64,000 bases of DNA from Smallanthus sonchifolius. Taxonomy: Eukaryota; Streptophyta; Magnoliopsida; Asterales; Asteraceae. The position numbers and the translations under genes were made by a program. Where the stretch lies: positions 3,817,501 through 3,881,500 of the forward strand of contig CM042022.1 of NCBI GenBank assembly GCA_023525975.1, given 5' to 3'. Numbering within the stretch: the first letter of the stretch is position 1; the number at the start of each line of letters is the position of its first letter. Below the pieces are notes generated by a model. The model searched no databases. It saw only the letters and a list, made by a program, of their open reading frames with translations, and was not told the origin of the DNA. Positions 23,466 to 34,162 of the stretch are shown in pieces.

Positions 23466-24270
23466 TTCGCCGCTAAAAAAATCTCAACCAAATTAAAAGT
23501 ATCATAAGTATCATATATACTCATTTAATTAAAAATAATTAAAGTACTGACAATTTTACCTTTTTTTTTCTAAAACTTCATATTTACCCATTTTTAATTT
23601 TAAAATTTATTTACCCACAAACAATAGTTTTCTCAAAATATTATATTTAACTTTCTCGCGACCGAATTGGCAATGGAACAAAAACAAGATGGTATTGATG
23701 CCTTCTGAATCGATTTGGAACAAAAACTCGCAACCGTCGCCTTCTAATCGGTTTTGGGAATCGCAATTATCGATGCCTTATGAATCGGTTTGGAACAAAA
23801 ACACGATTGAACTAGCAATGGAACTCGCAATCGACGATGCCTTCTAAATGGGTTGGAGAACCTATAATGGTCATCGTCAAGTAAAAAACTATGTTATAAA
23901 AAATTAGGCAAAACATCATTTAAATTGGGTTACGTATGGGATAAAACTAAAATCATTTATATTGGGTTACATATGTGATAAAACTAAAAAAATTAGGTTA
24001 TAAAAAAAATCATATAATAGACAGGGGTAGAACGGTCATAAAGTACAAAATCATTTAAATTTGATATGTATGATAATTTTAGCTTTAGTTGGGTATATAT
24101 ATATATATATTATTTACCCATATTTGTAGGTGTATATATGAATTCCTCCTAATAAATATGCTTATTATATATATTTATAATTAAAATAACTTGTTATTAT
24201 ATATTATATATAAATATAGCTATAGATACATGCATGCATAATTTACGTGTGTACAAGCAAATAATTAATA
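23466..24270. other. AT-rich intergenic DNA with short repeats
   Basis: The stretch contains four diverged copies of AATCG.TTGGAACAAAAAC..G.AA at 23660-23870 and two copies of ATTGGGTTACATATG near 23920-23980. No coding frame is recognisable. It may be the remains of a foldback element, since TTGGGTATATATA at 24090 inverts TATATATACCCAA at 23080. Confidence 0.4.
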
Positions 24271-24274
24271 AATG

Positions 24275-24600
24275 ATAAGCGAGTCAAGCTCGAGATTGAA
24301 AAATTATTCAAGACATAAACTCGAGATTGAAAAATTACTCACGACCTAAACTCGAGATTGAAAAACTATTCACGAGCCTAGCTATAAATTGTAAAGTTAC
24401 TCACGAGCCAAACTCATGCTTGAAAAATTGCTCAAGGGCCAAACCCAGGCTTTAAAAATAGGACTCGAAATGAGACGAGCTCGACATTCAAATTACTCAC
24501 GTGTCAAGTTCATGCTTGAAAAATTAATCATGAGCCACGCTCAAACTTTAAAAATGTCTTATGTTAAATGAGTCGAGCACAGGCTCGACTCGAGACGCAA
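24275..24600. repeat. Degenerate tandem repeats (CTCGAGATTGAAAAATTAC type)
   Basis: About eight units of 30-40 bp share the core GA.(C/A)TTGAAAAATTACTCACGA. The first three are nearly identical and later ones are diverged. The array ends in a palindromic GAGCACAGGCTCGACTCGAG. A related GAGCTCGAGCTAAGCTCG run occurs at 61600-61660. Confidence 0.6.
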
Positions 24601-24864
24601 CTGACACCATAAGTTACCAGTAAAGTCAAAACACATAAAAGCTCAAATCAAACACCACACTCTACATGCCATCAAGATTTATGACAGCAAAAATATTATT
24701 TGGGTGATACAAGTTCATATTCAAGAACATTTCATAGCAATACTTTACTACAAACCAACATAAAAGATTAACCATGACTTCTATTGCCATTACAAAACAA
24801 AATTATGGGAAAAAGGTATTAACTTAAAGTATGATAATGTTATCCGACCCGTTTCGAGTGCTTT

Positions 24865-26149
24865 TCAAGCGGAGACAACAGAATTATAATGCTCACCGAG
24901 CCCAAACGCGTGCTTATGATATGACAGCATAACACTAGAACCCAAAGACTCACCAGATTTGTACTCTTTTCCCATCTCCACATCAGGAAAAGATCCTGAA
25001 AATATCATGATATGTTTCTTCAAGCAATGAGTCAAAGCACCGAGTTCTAGTTGACCACCCCAAGCAGCCGTTGACTCGACTTCATTACAGTAGCTCTCAA
25101 ACCTCTTTTCTACAACAGGATCATCATAATCCCCATCTGTAACAAGTTCCGACAGAAAAAATGGAAGAAAATCGGACGAATTTTTCCTCATGTAATCAGC
25201 CACCATTTTTCTAAGTTCTTGAAATGTGTTAAAGGTTGAACCTTTGACTTTTAATTGGTCTTCAACAGCTCTGTAGAGACAATGCCCATCTGGTTTAATT
25301 TCATTAATCACTAAACCAAGGGGTTCAAGTTTTTTCTCTAATCTTTCATTTTCAACCATTCGATCGCTTACAATACTGCTTTGTTCCTCTTGTATTCTTT
25401 GCTCTCGGGCTGCTTCTTGTTGGGCCCGTTTTTCTTTCCTTTTTGCACTTTTAGTGGGCTTTGGGTGCTCGGTCTGGTTGGTAACCGAGACCCCAGCTAT
25501 GGCTTTTGCTAAAATATCAATATTGTTTTCTTTGTTTTTTCCATCATCAATTGTATTAGCATAGCCAACAGAAGCAAGTTCGGTTAGGTGTTTTTCCTTG
25601 AGTTCAGCTGTGAGTTGAGATACCTGTTCTTCCACTTGTTTCTTTTTAGCTTTTTGCTCGGCTTTGCTTCCTTTTGCAGCCGCTTTTTTTAGTGCAACTT
25701 CCTTGTTCTGTAGCTGAGTGATCTCTTTCCTGTATTATTATTTTTAAATAAACTTGCATAATTTACTTGTTGAAAGATCTTCAAATGGGTAAAATTTAAA
25801 AATGAGCTAAAACGGAAATAGGTCGTTAGTCACCCAAAGTGTATTCACAATGTATAGAACCTCATTGATTCTTTAATTTAAAAGACAAGATTATCATTGT
25901 AGTAATATAGTTTAATATTATACTTAAAACATCAATTGTTTATAAAACTCAACAAAAGACAAAGTAAAGCGGCTTGGCCCGGCCCATTTTGCCCATAACA
26001 ACCCGTTTTGCAACCACAAATAATTTGAAAGGTCAAAGAAGAAAGGTCTTAAAAACAGTTTACCTGTGCCTTGAAAGCATCTCCTCACGCGTTTCTTTTT
26101 CTACTTGAATCTCAGTTTGATTTTCCACCAAATCTTGTGTATTATCCAT
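24865..26149 (-). CDS. OTU-domain deubiquitinating cysteine protease (OTU5/OTUD6-like)
   Basis: There are two coding exons on the minus strand, 26149-26064 and 25729-24865, with GT-AG borders and 316 residues. The N-terminal half is a long charged helix or coiled coil (REEMLSRHRKEITQLQNKE, then lysine-rich AKGSKAEQKAKKKQVEE). A basic KSAKRKEKRAQQEAAREQR segment follows. The OTU domain starts at about residue 160. The motif KPDGHCLYRAVEDQL holds Asp176 and the nucleophile Cys179. The C-terminal motif GLGEHYNSVV holds the catalytic His309. This layout matches the OTUD6 group, represented in Arabidopsis by OTU5, which removes ubiquitin and affects chromatin. Orthology is inferred from domain order, not searched. 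The catalytic residues are all present, so the protein is probably active. Confidence 0.92.
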
Positions 26150-26299
26150 TCTCAAAACTGTGTAAACAAATAACCATGAATTGTGTTAGTAATTCAGAAG
26201 CAGAAGCCATATAAGATTGTGTAAATTAACAAAATGAATATATATATTCTATATGTGACATCTCCTACACAAAATAATAGTGAATAAAGCATTTAAGCT

Positions 26300-26450
26300 C
26301 TAGTTACCAACCTCTCTATCTTATGGGATAGAGGTATGGTTTGCTTACATCCTATCCTACTCTCCCCAGACCCTACCAATAGCTACTCTCCCCAGACCCT
26401 ACCAATAGTTTTACTATTGGTGGGATTTCTACTGGGTATGTTTTTTTATA
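26300..26450 (+). mobile_element. SINE 3'-region fragment with a local duplication
   Basis: The words GATAGAGGTATGGTTTGC, CTCTCCCCAGACCCTACC and GGGATTTCTACTGGGTATG follow the conserved 3' region of the plant TS/Au-like SINE group. A 27-bp piece around CTCCCCAGACCCTACCAATAG is duplicated in tandem at 26361-26408. The tRNA-like head is not visible, so the copy is truncated. Confidence 0.55.
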
Positions 26451-26840
26451 AGAACCGCCATAACTCATACAGCATTCCATCTATTCCATGAAAAGACTCC
26501 CCTCAAACTCAAAAACTATTTCCAAACAATTTTAGCTTTAGCTAGTAGAATAACAACACATTGTATGGTTAATTTATCATGATTGGGCAGATTTTAACTA
26601 CAAAATAGCTCAAATTTGGTCTCTTTAATGTCAAACTTTCCAACTATGGTCAAAATACTCTCAATCCTAGGATGAACTGAATCAACTGATCATTGGCTTA
26701 AAGATCCAATTGTCCCAAAAAAGAGCTACATTTTCATTTGATGTCAAAATTAGTACTTCTGATTTTGAATAAAAAAATGTGAGATTCAACATATCAAATT
26801 TCCACGGAAAGTTCACAATCCCTAACAACTCTGATCTAGA

Positions 26841-27152
26841 CAGTGTTTTCAGAACCGGACCGGCCGGTTGTACCGGGAACCGAGCATAGAACCGTTAAGA
26901 TTATGCCTATTTCAACCGCTTTCATTTGACCGGATTTCCCATTTTTTATTTTTATTTTTAAATTTTTATGCTTTCTCATTTTATTTAATTAATCAAGTAT
27001 TTTATACTCGGTCAAATTTGATGTGAATGTATATAGATACACAAGTTCTAATTTTTATATTATTTACGGCGTCATCCGGTTCTTAAATCCGGTCCGACCA
27101 GTGTATCTCTAAGACGACCGGAGTCCAGTTCGGTCCGGTTCTGAAAACATTA
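26841..27152. mobile_element. hAT-type MITE, ACCGG-rich family, copy 2
   Basis: The ends CAGTGTTTTCAGAACCGG and CCGGTTCTGAAAACATTA are inverted copies. The flanking octamers GATCTAGA (26833-26840) and GATCCATA (27153-27160) match at six of eight positions, consistent with an older insertion. The interior resembles copies 1 and 3. It lies in the proposed UTR intron of the OTU gene. Confidence 0.75.
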
Positions 27153-27557
27153 GATCCATAAAGTAACCTAATCTGATGTTCTAAATCCAAATTGAAACCC
27201 TTTCTTACAGGAATAGCTGGAGTAACCAATGTTTTCAAGAATCTGAGGTCTAAAACACACTCTCGTATCGAAATTAAAGGCCAATCAACAATTTACAACC
27301 AACTAATGAAAGAAACCAACCCTAATTGAATACCTAAGATCAAAATACTCTCAATCGTGTACTGCAAATTCAATTCAGTCGGGAAATTGAAACATATTTA
27401 GGTTTTCAAATAAATAGAAACAGATGTTTATGGATATTAAATCAATTATTCGAAGGAGAAACACGAAGAAAACGAAAGTACCGTAATAAAGGTCTTCAAT
27501 GGCGTACTGAACAGCAAGCAGGAAGCACCACTTCACGATAACCAGGGTTTTATTTTA

Positions 27558-28218
27558 GGGAAAATTACCTTAAATAAATAGACACTACGCAGATAAATTA
27601 TCAAAATAGACTTAGCCGACCGACTTAGTCTACGAATTCCTTTTAAAACTGTCGGCTAAGCCGGCCGGTAGGGCTGACAATTTTTTACACACACCTGTTA
27701 ACACGGCACGGAGTTAACAGTTAACAAGTTTCGTGTTTGCTTTAAGACACGTGTCTTAACAGGTTACACACATGTTAACCTGTTGAGTACCTGGTAATAA
27801 CCTGTTTATATTTTTTTAGAGTTAATTACATGGATAGTCCCTGTGGTTTGGCTAAATTACGGATTTAGTCCCTAACTTTAAGAAATTACGAGTTTTTTGT
27901 TTCAAATATGTTATGGATTATGTATTAATTAAGACTATTATGCTCGTTTCTACAATTTTTGTTTCACTACATATATATTATTTATCGTGTCCTTAAACAT
28001 GTTCCTAAACAGGTCTTATCGTGTTAACATGTTACTTAACAGGTTCATATTCGTGTTTGAAAAAAATGGCACGGTTAGTTATAGTGTCGTGTTCGTGTCT
28101 AGCACCACAGGTAATCGTATCTTAACAGGTCGTGTCTGATATGTTATAGTTGCCCTACCGACCGGCTTAGCTAGTTTGATAAATTTTTTAGCCTAATATC
28201 TATTTGGGTAATTATCCC
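27558..28218. mobile_element. Foldback MITE, split by a hAT-type MITE
   Basis: The left arm GGGAAAATTACC..AAATAGAC and the right arm GTCTATTT-like..GGGTAATTATCCC are inverted. AGACTTAGCCGACCG and CCGACCGGCTTAG form the inner part of the stem. The stem is broken by the 489-bp element at 27669-28157. The target duplication is ambiguous because both flanks are T-rich. Confidence 0.6.
27669..28157. mobile_element. hAT-type MITE (TAGGGC ends) nested in the foldback MITE
   Basis: The ends TAGGGCTGACAATT and AGTTGCCCTA form the terminal inverted repeat. The flanking octamers CCGGCCGG (27661-27668) and CCGACCGG (28158-28165) match at seven of eight positions. Internal words such as ACCTGTTAACACG, TTAACAGGTT and GTGTCGTGTTCGTGTC are the usual subterminal motifs of this plant family. 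A further insert-like stretch with GTCCCTGTGGTTTGG occurs at 27830-27900. Confidence 0.7.
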
Positions 28219-28239
28219 TTTATTCTATTAAGCGATCCC

Positions 28240-29540
28240 GCATATTTTCATTATTTTGTCCTACTAACCTCCAGTATTTTCAATTTTCTTTTGCAAGTCC
28301 CTTGAGTTGTAAAAACGATAAAAGATGACTTTACAGTTTTTTTGTCCAAACGAATGTAGCGTCTTTTATGTTTGTTAACATAAATTAATTTACATGAGTT
28401 TGGGTATTATGCATTTGATATAACACCAATGGTGATGTTACAAAGAAACAAATGTTTTTTTTAACTGGTTTCATTGTTATTTTAATGATGAGGTTAAGAT
28501 CATTAGAGATGTAATATTATATTGTTAAAAGTTATGATTTTAAGGTTTAAAATATTTGTTAACTAGGTCATAACTAGATTATGCAATGAAGATCCAAAAT
28601 CAAAAGTTAGGGTTTGTTTGCAAAAACGTATTGAAAAGCGCGTACTCGCTAGCTATTGATATTTGATTGGTTGGTTTATTGGACTACATGGATGCATCTA
28701 AGCCACCGGTTAAAGTTGGCAGTTAAGGAAAACCTTTTTTATTAAAACAAATAGTTTTCATCTTGAGCGTCAAATTTTAGGTGTCTTTCAACATATGGAT
28801 AACTACATGAAAATATATATCATATGTCAATCGGTCAATGTGTATTTGAGTAATGTACTTATGCCAATACCAAGAAAACGCACTACGTCTCTTCGTAAAT
28901 GTCTGATAGCACGGTAACGTGGGTTGAATCACAAACGTGACACCTTGTCCATGACAAAAGCATCATTGCTCGGCAAGCTGATGAATATCCATGGAGTGTT
29001 GTATCCGTATTCATGGTGGGTCTAACACTCTCCAGTGCAATGTATTCTCATATTTAAATACAATTTAGTGTAATAACCACGGAATAATGCATTTTATGGG
29101 GTCGTCTATAGAAATTAGTGATATTAAAAAGTTGACGTGACACTTTTAAATTGTTCATAGCATTGTCACGTCAAATTTTGAACATAGCTACTTTCTATAG
29201 ACAAACCTCCGCAATCACCGGTGGGGAGTGAGACCCGCCAAGTTTGTTCATTCTCGTCTATGCGTAAGCACAAAACCCTCGCCAAGCACCACACCTTTGT
29301 CACTGACAAGGTGCCATGCCCGGCCTCACATTGCGCATGTTGTATGAGAAAACATCCATCATCCATCCCGGATTAGACTTAAAACCAAGGAATGTTCATA
29401 TCAAGAAACCTTGAACATAATGTCTTCATAAAACTCAAATAAAACCTACTAAACCATACTAATCTCTACGCAATATCATTTTCGCGCAGGACCTTCTTAA
29501 GACAGTTTTTCACACTTCTTACCTTTCTTAAGCCTGCTCA
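28240..29540. other. Intergenic DNA without recognised gene
   Basis: The left part is AT-rich. At 28880-29380 the base composition is more balanced and two related words occur (GACACCTTGTCCATGACAAA near 28940 and CACCTTTGTCACTGACAA near 29290). This suggests a diverged internal duplication or an old element. The only open frame, on the minus strand at 29166-29366, shows no recognisable motif. The right end probably includes the 3' untranslated region of the zinc-finger gene. Confidence 0.4.
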
Positions 29541-29543
29541 TGA

Positions 29544-30394
29544 TCATCTTCTTGTAGGATATCTCGCAGCCACTTTTGCTTGATGCTTTCTTCCTGACAT
29601 ATGTTCTTGCAGACCTCGTGCGGATGTAGCACTGATCCGACAACCCACGCAGCTAAAAACCTCCTTTATTGGTGTCGTTGGTGCTTTCCGTTTTGATCCA
29701 GAGAGCTTTCCCTGCAATAGATAAACAGAAACAAATTCTAGGCAACATTTGATATGATATGATGATACAATAAGTAATTAAGCATACACTTAATGTCTTA
29801 ATCCATCATTCAAATTCAAAATTTCTAGGTCATCTTAACAACTTATAATAGCTAATAGAAAACCTAATTCGGAAACTGTTCATGGAAACAGATAATTTGT
29901 GATCTTAGTTGATACTAGAAATTAAATAATAACACATAGAGATTAAGAATGATACCGACCGGACTGATAAATTCCGGTGGAGGTAGCCGCCGGAGGAAGG
30001 GGATGGACTCAAATCCCCCAATGTCACGATGGTCGCGTCCGCTGTCGTCGTATCTCTCCCGGAACGGCATAGGAACTCTTCTATTCTCCGGTGGAAATGG
30101 TTCACCATACCCTAGGACCAACGACGACGGGAATCCGCCGGTTCTCCCGTGTTGTATTATCAGTTCTCTCCGGCGCCGTTCATCTTCCAAAATCCGCAAA
30201 CGTTCTAGTTCCTCCGCTAGTATCTTCTCTCGTATTATCTCTTTCTCTAATTCTCGGTGTATCTCCTCTCTCATGTTCACCGGTCCGCTGCCGCCGTCTC
30301 TCAGTGAAGGCATGCCGATCATGGCCAGGTCGGAGTTGTATGTGTAGTTTAAAGAAGACGTCGGAGTATCAAATCCTCGAAAACTGAACTCCAT
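29544..30394 (-). CDS. Small U1-type C2H2 zinc-finger protein, two exons
   Basis: Exon 1 is 30394-29960 and exon 2 is 29711-29544 on the minus strand, together 200 residues. The start is the ATG of MEFSFRGFD; upstream in-frame codons lack an ATG. Residues 45-90 are a charged helix (REEIHRELEKEIIREKILAEELERLR). Exon 2 opens with the conserved GKLSGSKRKA and has one finger, Cys166-x2-Cys169-x12-His182-x5-His188, in the SCVGCRISATSARGLQEH context typical of U1/matrin-type fingers that bind RNA. The protein stops 12 residues after the finger, short for a family that often has two or more fingers. The frame works only with a weak donor (CCG then GTCGGT). The stronger nearby GTATCA donor would shift the frame, so decay is possible. 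Confidence 0.68.
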
Positions 30395-30399
30395 TGAGT

Positions 30400-31170
30400 T
30401 TGACGGCAAAGCAATGGATCGGCTTTTTCCGACGGAAAATTACGTCATCGGTGAGTATCGTTGGAAAAAGGAGAGACGCTACATGAATAAAGTCGGTCTA
30501 AAATCAAACTTATAATATTTTTTTCAGTTAATTATTATACTTCTTTTTTATTTTTTAAACGAACGCATATACTTTTTTTTTATTTTTTAAACCCCATGTC
30601 CCGATCGAATCGTTAAACCTAAAATTAGTTAAAGAAAAAAATTAATTAAACAAGCAACAAAAAATTAAAAAAACTTTCAAAACTGATTTTGTTAAATAAT
30701 ATAAAAAATTTACAAAAGAAACATAAAACTAAAAACTAATTACAAAAAAAAATTAATATAAACAAAACAGAAAAAATAAGTAAAGAAATTGAAAAAAAAA
30801 GGTGAAAATCGGGATGGGAGAGGGGGTGCTATTTATTTATTTTTAATAAATTATTAGCTACAAAAGGATTTTTTTTTAACGTGTCACAGCTTCCTCTTAT
30901 TTTTTATAAAGACAAAGAAATAAATTCTATTTTCTCTCATGTTTACTACGGCGACGAAGAATCAAATTATCATTAAGCGGTTCGAATCTGGGTGGAGGCT
31001 GGGAACTCATTATCTTGTTACAAACTTCAATCAAAATTGTATATATCTTTAAAAAAATTATGCAGCTTAGCATACCACATTGCAGGTTGTGATTTGTTGC
31101 TATTCTTATGGTCCAATAAAAATGCAACACGTATTCGCGTATTGTTCATCAGCATTGTCTCTAATTATAT
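30400..31170. other. Intergenic DNA upstream of the zinc-finger gene
   Basis: The first part must hold the promoter of the minus-strand zinc-finger gene. The rest is A-rich (many AAAAAT runs at 30600-30830) with no gene-like frame. Confidence 0.45.
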
Positions 31171-31172
31171 AA

Positions 31173-31570
31173 CTAGTTTTTAACTCCCGCGCTTTACGGC
31201 GGGAGCCTGGTCAATATTGGTTTGACTCGTTTGCGCGGATAAAACTTAAATCGAATCGTAGACTCGTTATAGTGTATGATACAAAAAAATACTCGAATTT
31301 GAATACAACTCCGTTTTCAATAAAATTTAAAGCAGAAAGTTGGCAATTTTAAAACGTAAATAAAACGTATCATAACAGGTTCGGCTCGTCACAGTACGAC
31401 AACGGTAACGACTCTCGCTATAGGTAACGATAAAAAAAACCCTTAGATTTTGAATACAACTCCGTTTAAAAAAATTATATCGGAACGTTGACAAAAAAAC
31501 TAAAACAGCCACGCCCTCCGTGTTTTGAAAAAAGTTAATGAACGAAAATTATTAAAGGAAAACAAAATTA
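31173..31570 (-). mobile_element. Helitron-like element, 3' end with hairpin
   Basis: On the minus strand the sequence ends in a hairpin with 7-bp arms (CTCCCGC and GCGGGAG, 31184-31205), then a short A/T spacer, CTAG, and a T. This is the structure of Helitron 3' termini. Further inside are CGTATCATAACAGGTTCGGC and GAATACAACTCCGTTT words, shared with 31900-32390, 43570-43900 and 56290-56670. The 5' TC end was not located, so the length is approximate. No Rep/helicase frame is present. Confidence 0.55.
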
Positions 31571-31856
31571 ATAGAATATCTATTTTTTGGTATATATATT
31601 AATTCTTAAAATATATATTGTTAAAAATGGTGTGTTCCATTTATTAGATATGATTAGATAATATTACATACAAGTGTCCGTATGAATTCTGGTGTAATAT
31701 TTCACATGTTGACACCTGTGTGTTCGTCTATCCATATCTAATAATGGAAACTTTCATAATATCTAGAAGAAGAATGTATAAAATCCAAAACTTTGGTGGT
31801 AAAAATAAAAGAAACTCAAACATTACTATTCCTGCCGGTTTTCTTTTAATCTTTAA

Positions 31857-32460
31857 CTAGTAGTTTTACCCGCCGCGCGTTGCGGCGGTGTAGAAACATA
31901 ATCTAACTCGAACTCTCGCGTGACGCGGTGTGAAACAGATCTTAAACGTTTGAGGCGGTTAAAAAATAAATATACTTAGGTACATAAAAACGTAGGCACA
32001 ATGGTAAAACTAAAGAATAAAAATCTAAAAGAGAAACATAAAACTAAATAATAAAAAAGAAAAAAAAACTACCGGTTCGGGTAGTTGAAAACTATAAAAG
32101 CGGACACCTGATACGGGTTCCGATAATACCAATACCGACAATGATGTTCACTCATAATATGTTCGGCTTGTAACGGTACAACAACGCACTAAAGATAAAA
32201 ACACTCGATTTTTAATTAAACTCCGTTTTAAAAAAAAATTATACAGAAACGTTGACAAAAAAATTACTAAAACAGTCATGCACTCCGTATCTTGAAAAAA
32301 AGCTAACGAACAAAAGTTATTAAAGGAAAACGAAATTAATTAAAAATAAAATGGGTTAAAAACGTATATTATATATACTAATAAAGGTTAAAAAATTAAA
32401 TAAAAAATAAAAATAATTCAGTAGAAGCAGGCTGGCTGGCTGGCTGCTTCACTATTCATG
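31857..32460 (-). mobile_element. Helitron-like element, second copy, 3' end with hairpin
   Basis: The hairpin arms CCGCCGC and GCGGCGG lie at 31870-31888, followed on the minus strand by TAAAACTA, then CTAG at 31857-31860 and T. The interior shares GGTACAACAACGCAC, ACTCCGTTTT and AAACGTTGACAAAAAA-like words with the neighbouring copy. The right limit is near the GGCTGGCTGGCTGGCTGCTT repeat at 32428-32448, which also occurs inverted at 42075. The element is non-autonomous. Confidence 0.55.
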
Positions 32461-32644
32461 GTCTTTAATTTAGTTAATAATAAAAGCCAATTGTACGATG
32501 ATGCTTGAATAGTTGCACCTTACTATTCATCGAGTTACTAAATGTTAGATAGTATAATTATATAGTATATAACATGATAAGTAATATATTCATAAAAGGT
32601 AAAAAAAAATAAATATATATATATATATATATAAAGATGGATTT

Positions 32645-33065
32645 ACGTTGTGTTCTCAAGTCCTTTTTAAAAAGAGAAGTGAAAGGAAGTGGAATGTAAA
32701 AGATTTGTGTTTCTGAGTTTTTTTTTATAAAAGAAAGTGAAAAAGAAACTCAAAAAGTTTGTGTTCCTGAATTTTTTAATAGAAGAAAGTGGAAAGAAGA
32801 GAAGGAAAGATTTTTAATAATTTTCCCTTCTAACTCTCCTTCCAAATTGGAAGGAAGTGGAAAAAAATGAAAGGAATCACATAAAATCTCTAATTTTTTT
32901 TCCTTTCTTCGAACTCTGGAACACGAAATTATATTATATCTTTCCCTTCTCATCCCTTTCTTTTCTCTCGTTAATTCCCTTCTTTTCCTCCCCTCCCCTT
33001 TCTTATCTCTCCTTAATTTCTTTTCTCTTCTTTTCTTTCCTTTATTATACTCGGGAACACAACGT
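32645..33065. mobile_element. Foldback MITE with ACGTTGTGTTC ends
   Basis: The ends ACGTTGTGTTCTCAAG and CTCGGGAACACAACGT are inverted copies. The two arms are long and purine-rich or pyrimidine-rich (GAAAGGAAGTGGA on the left, TTTCTTTTCTCT on the right), so most of the element could pair. Open frames inside are low-complexity and not considered genes. Confidence 0.6.
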
Positions 33066-33139
33066 TAGTGGCGTTTGGGTTCGTCATTATTATTTATTGA
33101 AAGAACCAAGTAACTTACAAGCATGAATACTTAATAACC

Positions 33140-33351
33140 GCCATCAAGGTTCTGCCTTGGTGGTTAGGGGGGGTTTTACAAAGGGTTTCCCCTCTGTGGA
33201 GGTCATGTGTTCGAATCTTGTAAGGTGCACTTCATAAAAACTAGGAGCATCCTCTGCAGATTCAAATTCCTTAGGGGTTGTATGGGTAGACTGATGTACG
33301 AGCCTCCCCTGGTGGGACGTGCCAGTTGATCTCACGCCGCTAAAAAAAAAA
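33140..33351 (+). mobile_element. tRNA-derived SINE, complete
   Basis: The element starts at GCCATCAAGG and ends with CACGCCGC followed by an A-run. The flanking 15-bp direct repeat GAATACTTAATAACC is perfect at 33125-33139 and 33352-33366. A box-A-like CCTTGGTGGTTAGGG and a box-B-like GTGTTCGAATCTTG are present with normal spacing. The perfect duplication suggests a fairly recent insertion. Confidence 0.85.
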
Positions 33352-33366
33352 GAATACTTAATAACC

Positions 33367-34160
33367 TGTAATTATTTGGCTAGGAATATGTTGATAACTA
33401 TTGAACTTGATTTTTGTTCCTCTAACTTTAATGTTCTAGATATCGTCTTAAAAAATTTAGAACACTGCCCCATTTTTAATAAAATAACCGAAGCCGATCG
33501 TTTATGAAATACTAAAAACTGAAATTGAGGCCGAACTTCTTTTTCTAATTAAGATTGAGACTGGTAGTGGGTTAAATTATAAGTTTGTATAGTTTTTTCA
33601 TGTTTTAATTCAATTTTTGAAGGTTTGTATTTAACATGATTCTTGTAAAGGGTATTCTTAATATAAGTATAATGTTGATTAAAAAAGAAAAGGGTACATT
33701 GAGTCGGTTAAAAAATATATAACGGTTGATCGCATAATAGAAGAAGTACAATGGGCTGGACAGGTTGGTAAAATAAAATTATGATGAGATGATACTACAT
33801 GTGCACATCTACCCCGGTGCATGACTCGATCCGACCTGGAACCGGTTCGGGTTCAACCCGCTACTCAACCAACCCGGTTCCAACCTGAACCGGTTTACCT
33901 GTTTTTCGACTCAACCCGGGTTCTACACAACCCGTTTTCGACCCAGCCCGATCTAACCCGGGTTAGACCTGATTTCGAACGTTTGACAGATTCTGACCGT
34001 TAGAAAACGGTCATATGACCTTTTTCTTTTTGTGAAATTTGACCTTTAAATCGATTTTTTTTACATATTTACCCTCATATTTTAGTATAAATAGGTATTA
34101 GATGTAATTGTTTAATCACAACACTCAAAAACGAAAAGAACTCAAAAAAATCAAGCACGT
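33367..34160. other. Intergenic DNA with AACCCG-rich low-complexity stretch
   Basis: At 33825-33985 the sequence is built from diverged AACCCGG, ACCGGTT and CAACCCG words. The open frame through it is therefore low-complexity. Its position before the hAT relic suggests it may be that element's subterminal region. Nothing else is recognised. Confidence 0.45.
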
Positions 34161-34162
34161 TC

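Larger units (their letters stand above)
26157..27545 (-). promoter_or_regulatory. Probable 5' UTR exon and UTR intron of the OTU gene
   Basis: On the minus strand TTTACACAG ends 8 bp before the start codon, a good acceptor at 26158-26159. A transcript-like segment at about 27540-27482 ends in TTATTACG followed by GTACTTT, a plausible donor. If used, a 1.3 kb intron would lie wholly in the leader. It holds an ACCGG-type MITE (26841-27152) and a SINE 3' fragment. RNA evidence would be needed to confirm it. Confidence 0.5.

Noticed and set aside
33821..34003. 60-codon open frame rich in Arg, Pro and Thr
   Set aside because: It is a translation of a degenerate AACCCGG/ACCGGTT repeat and has no conserved domain.
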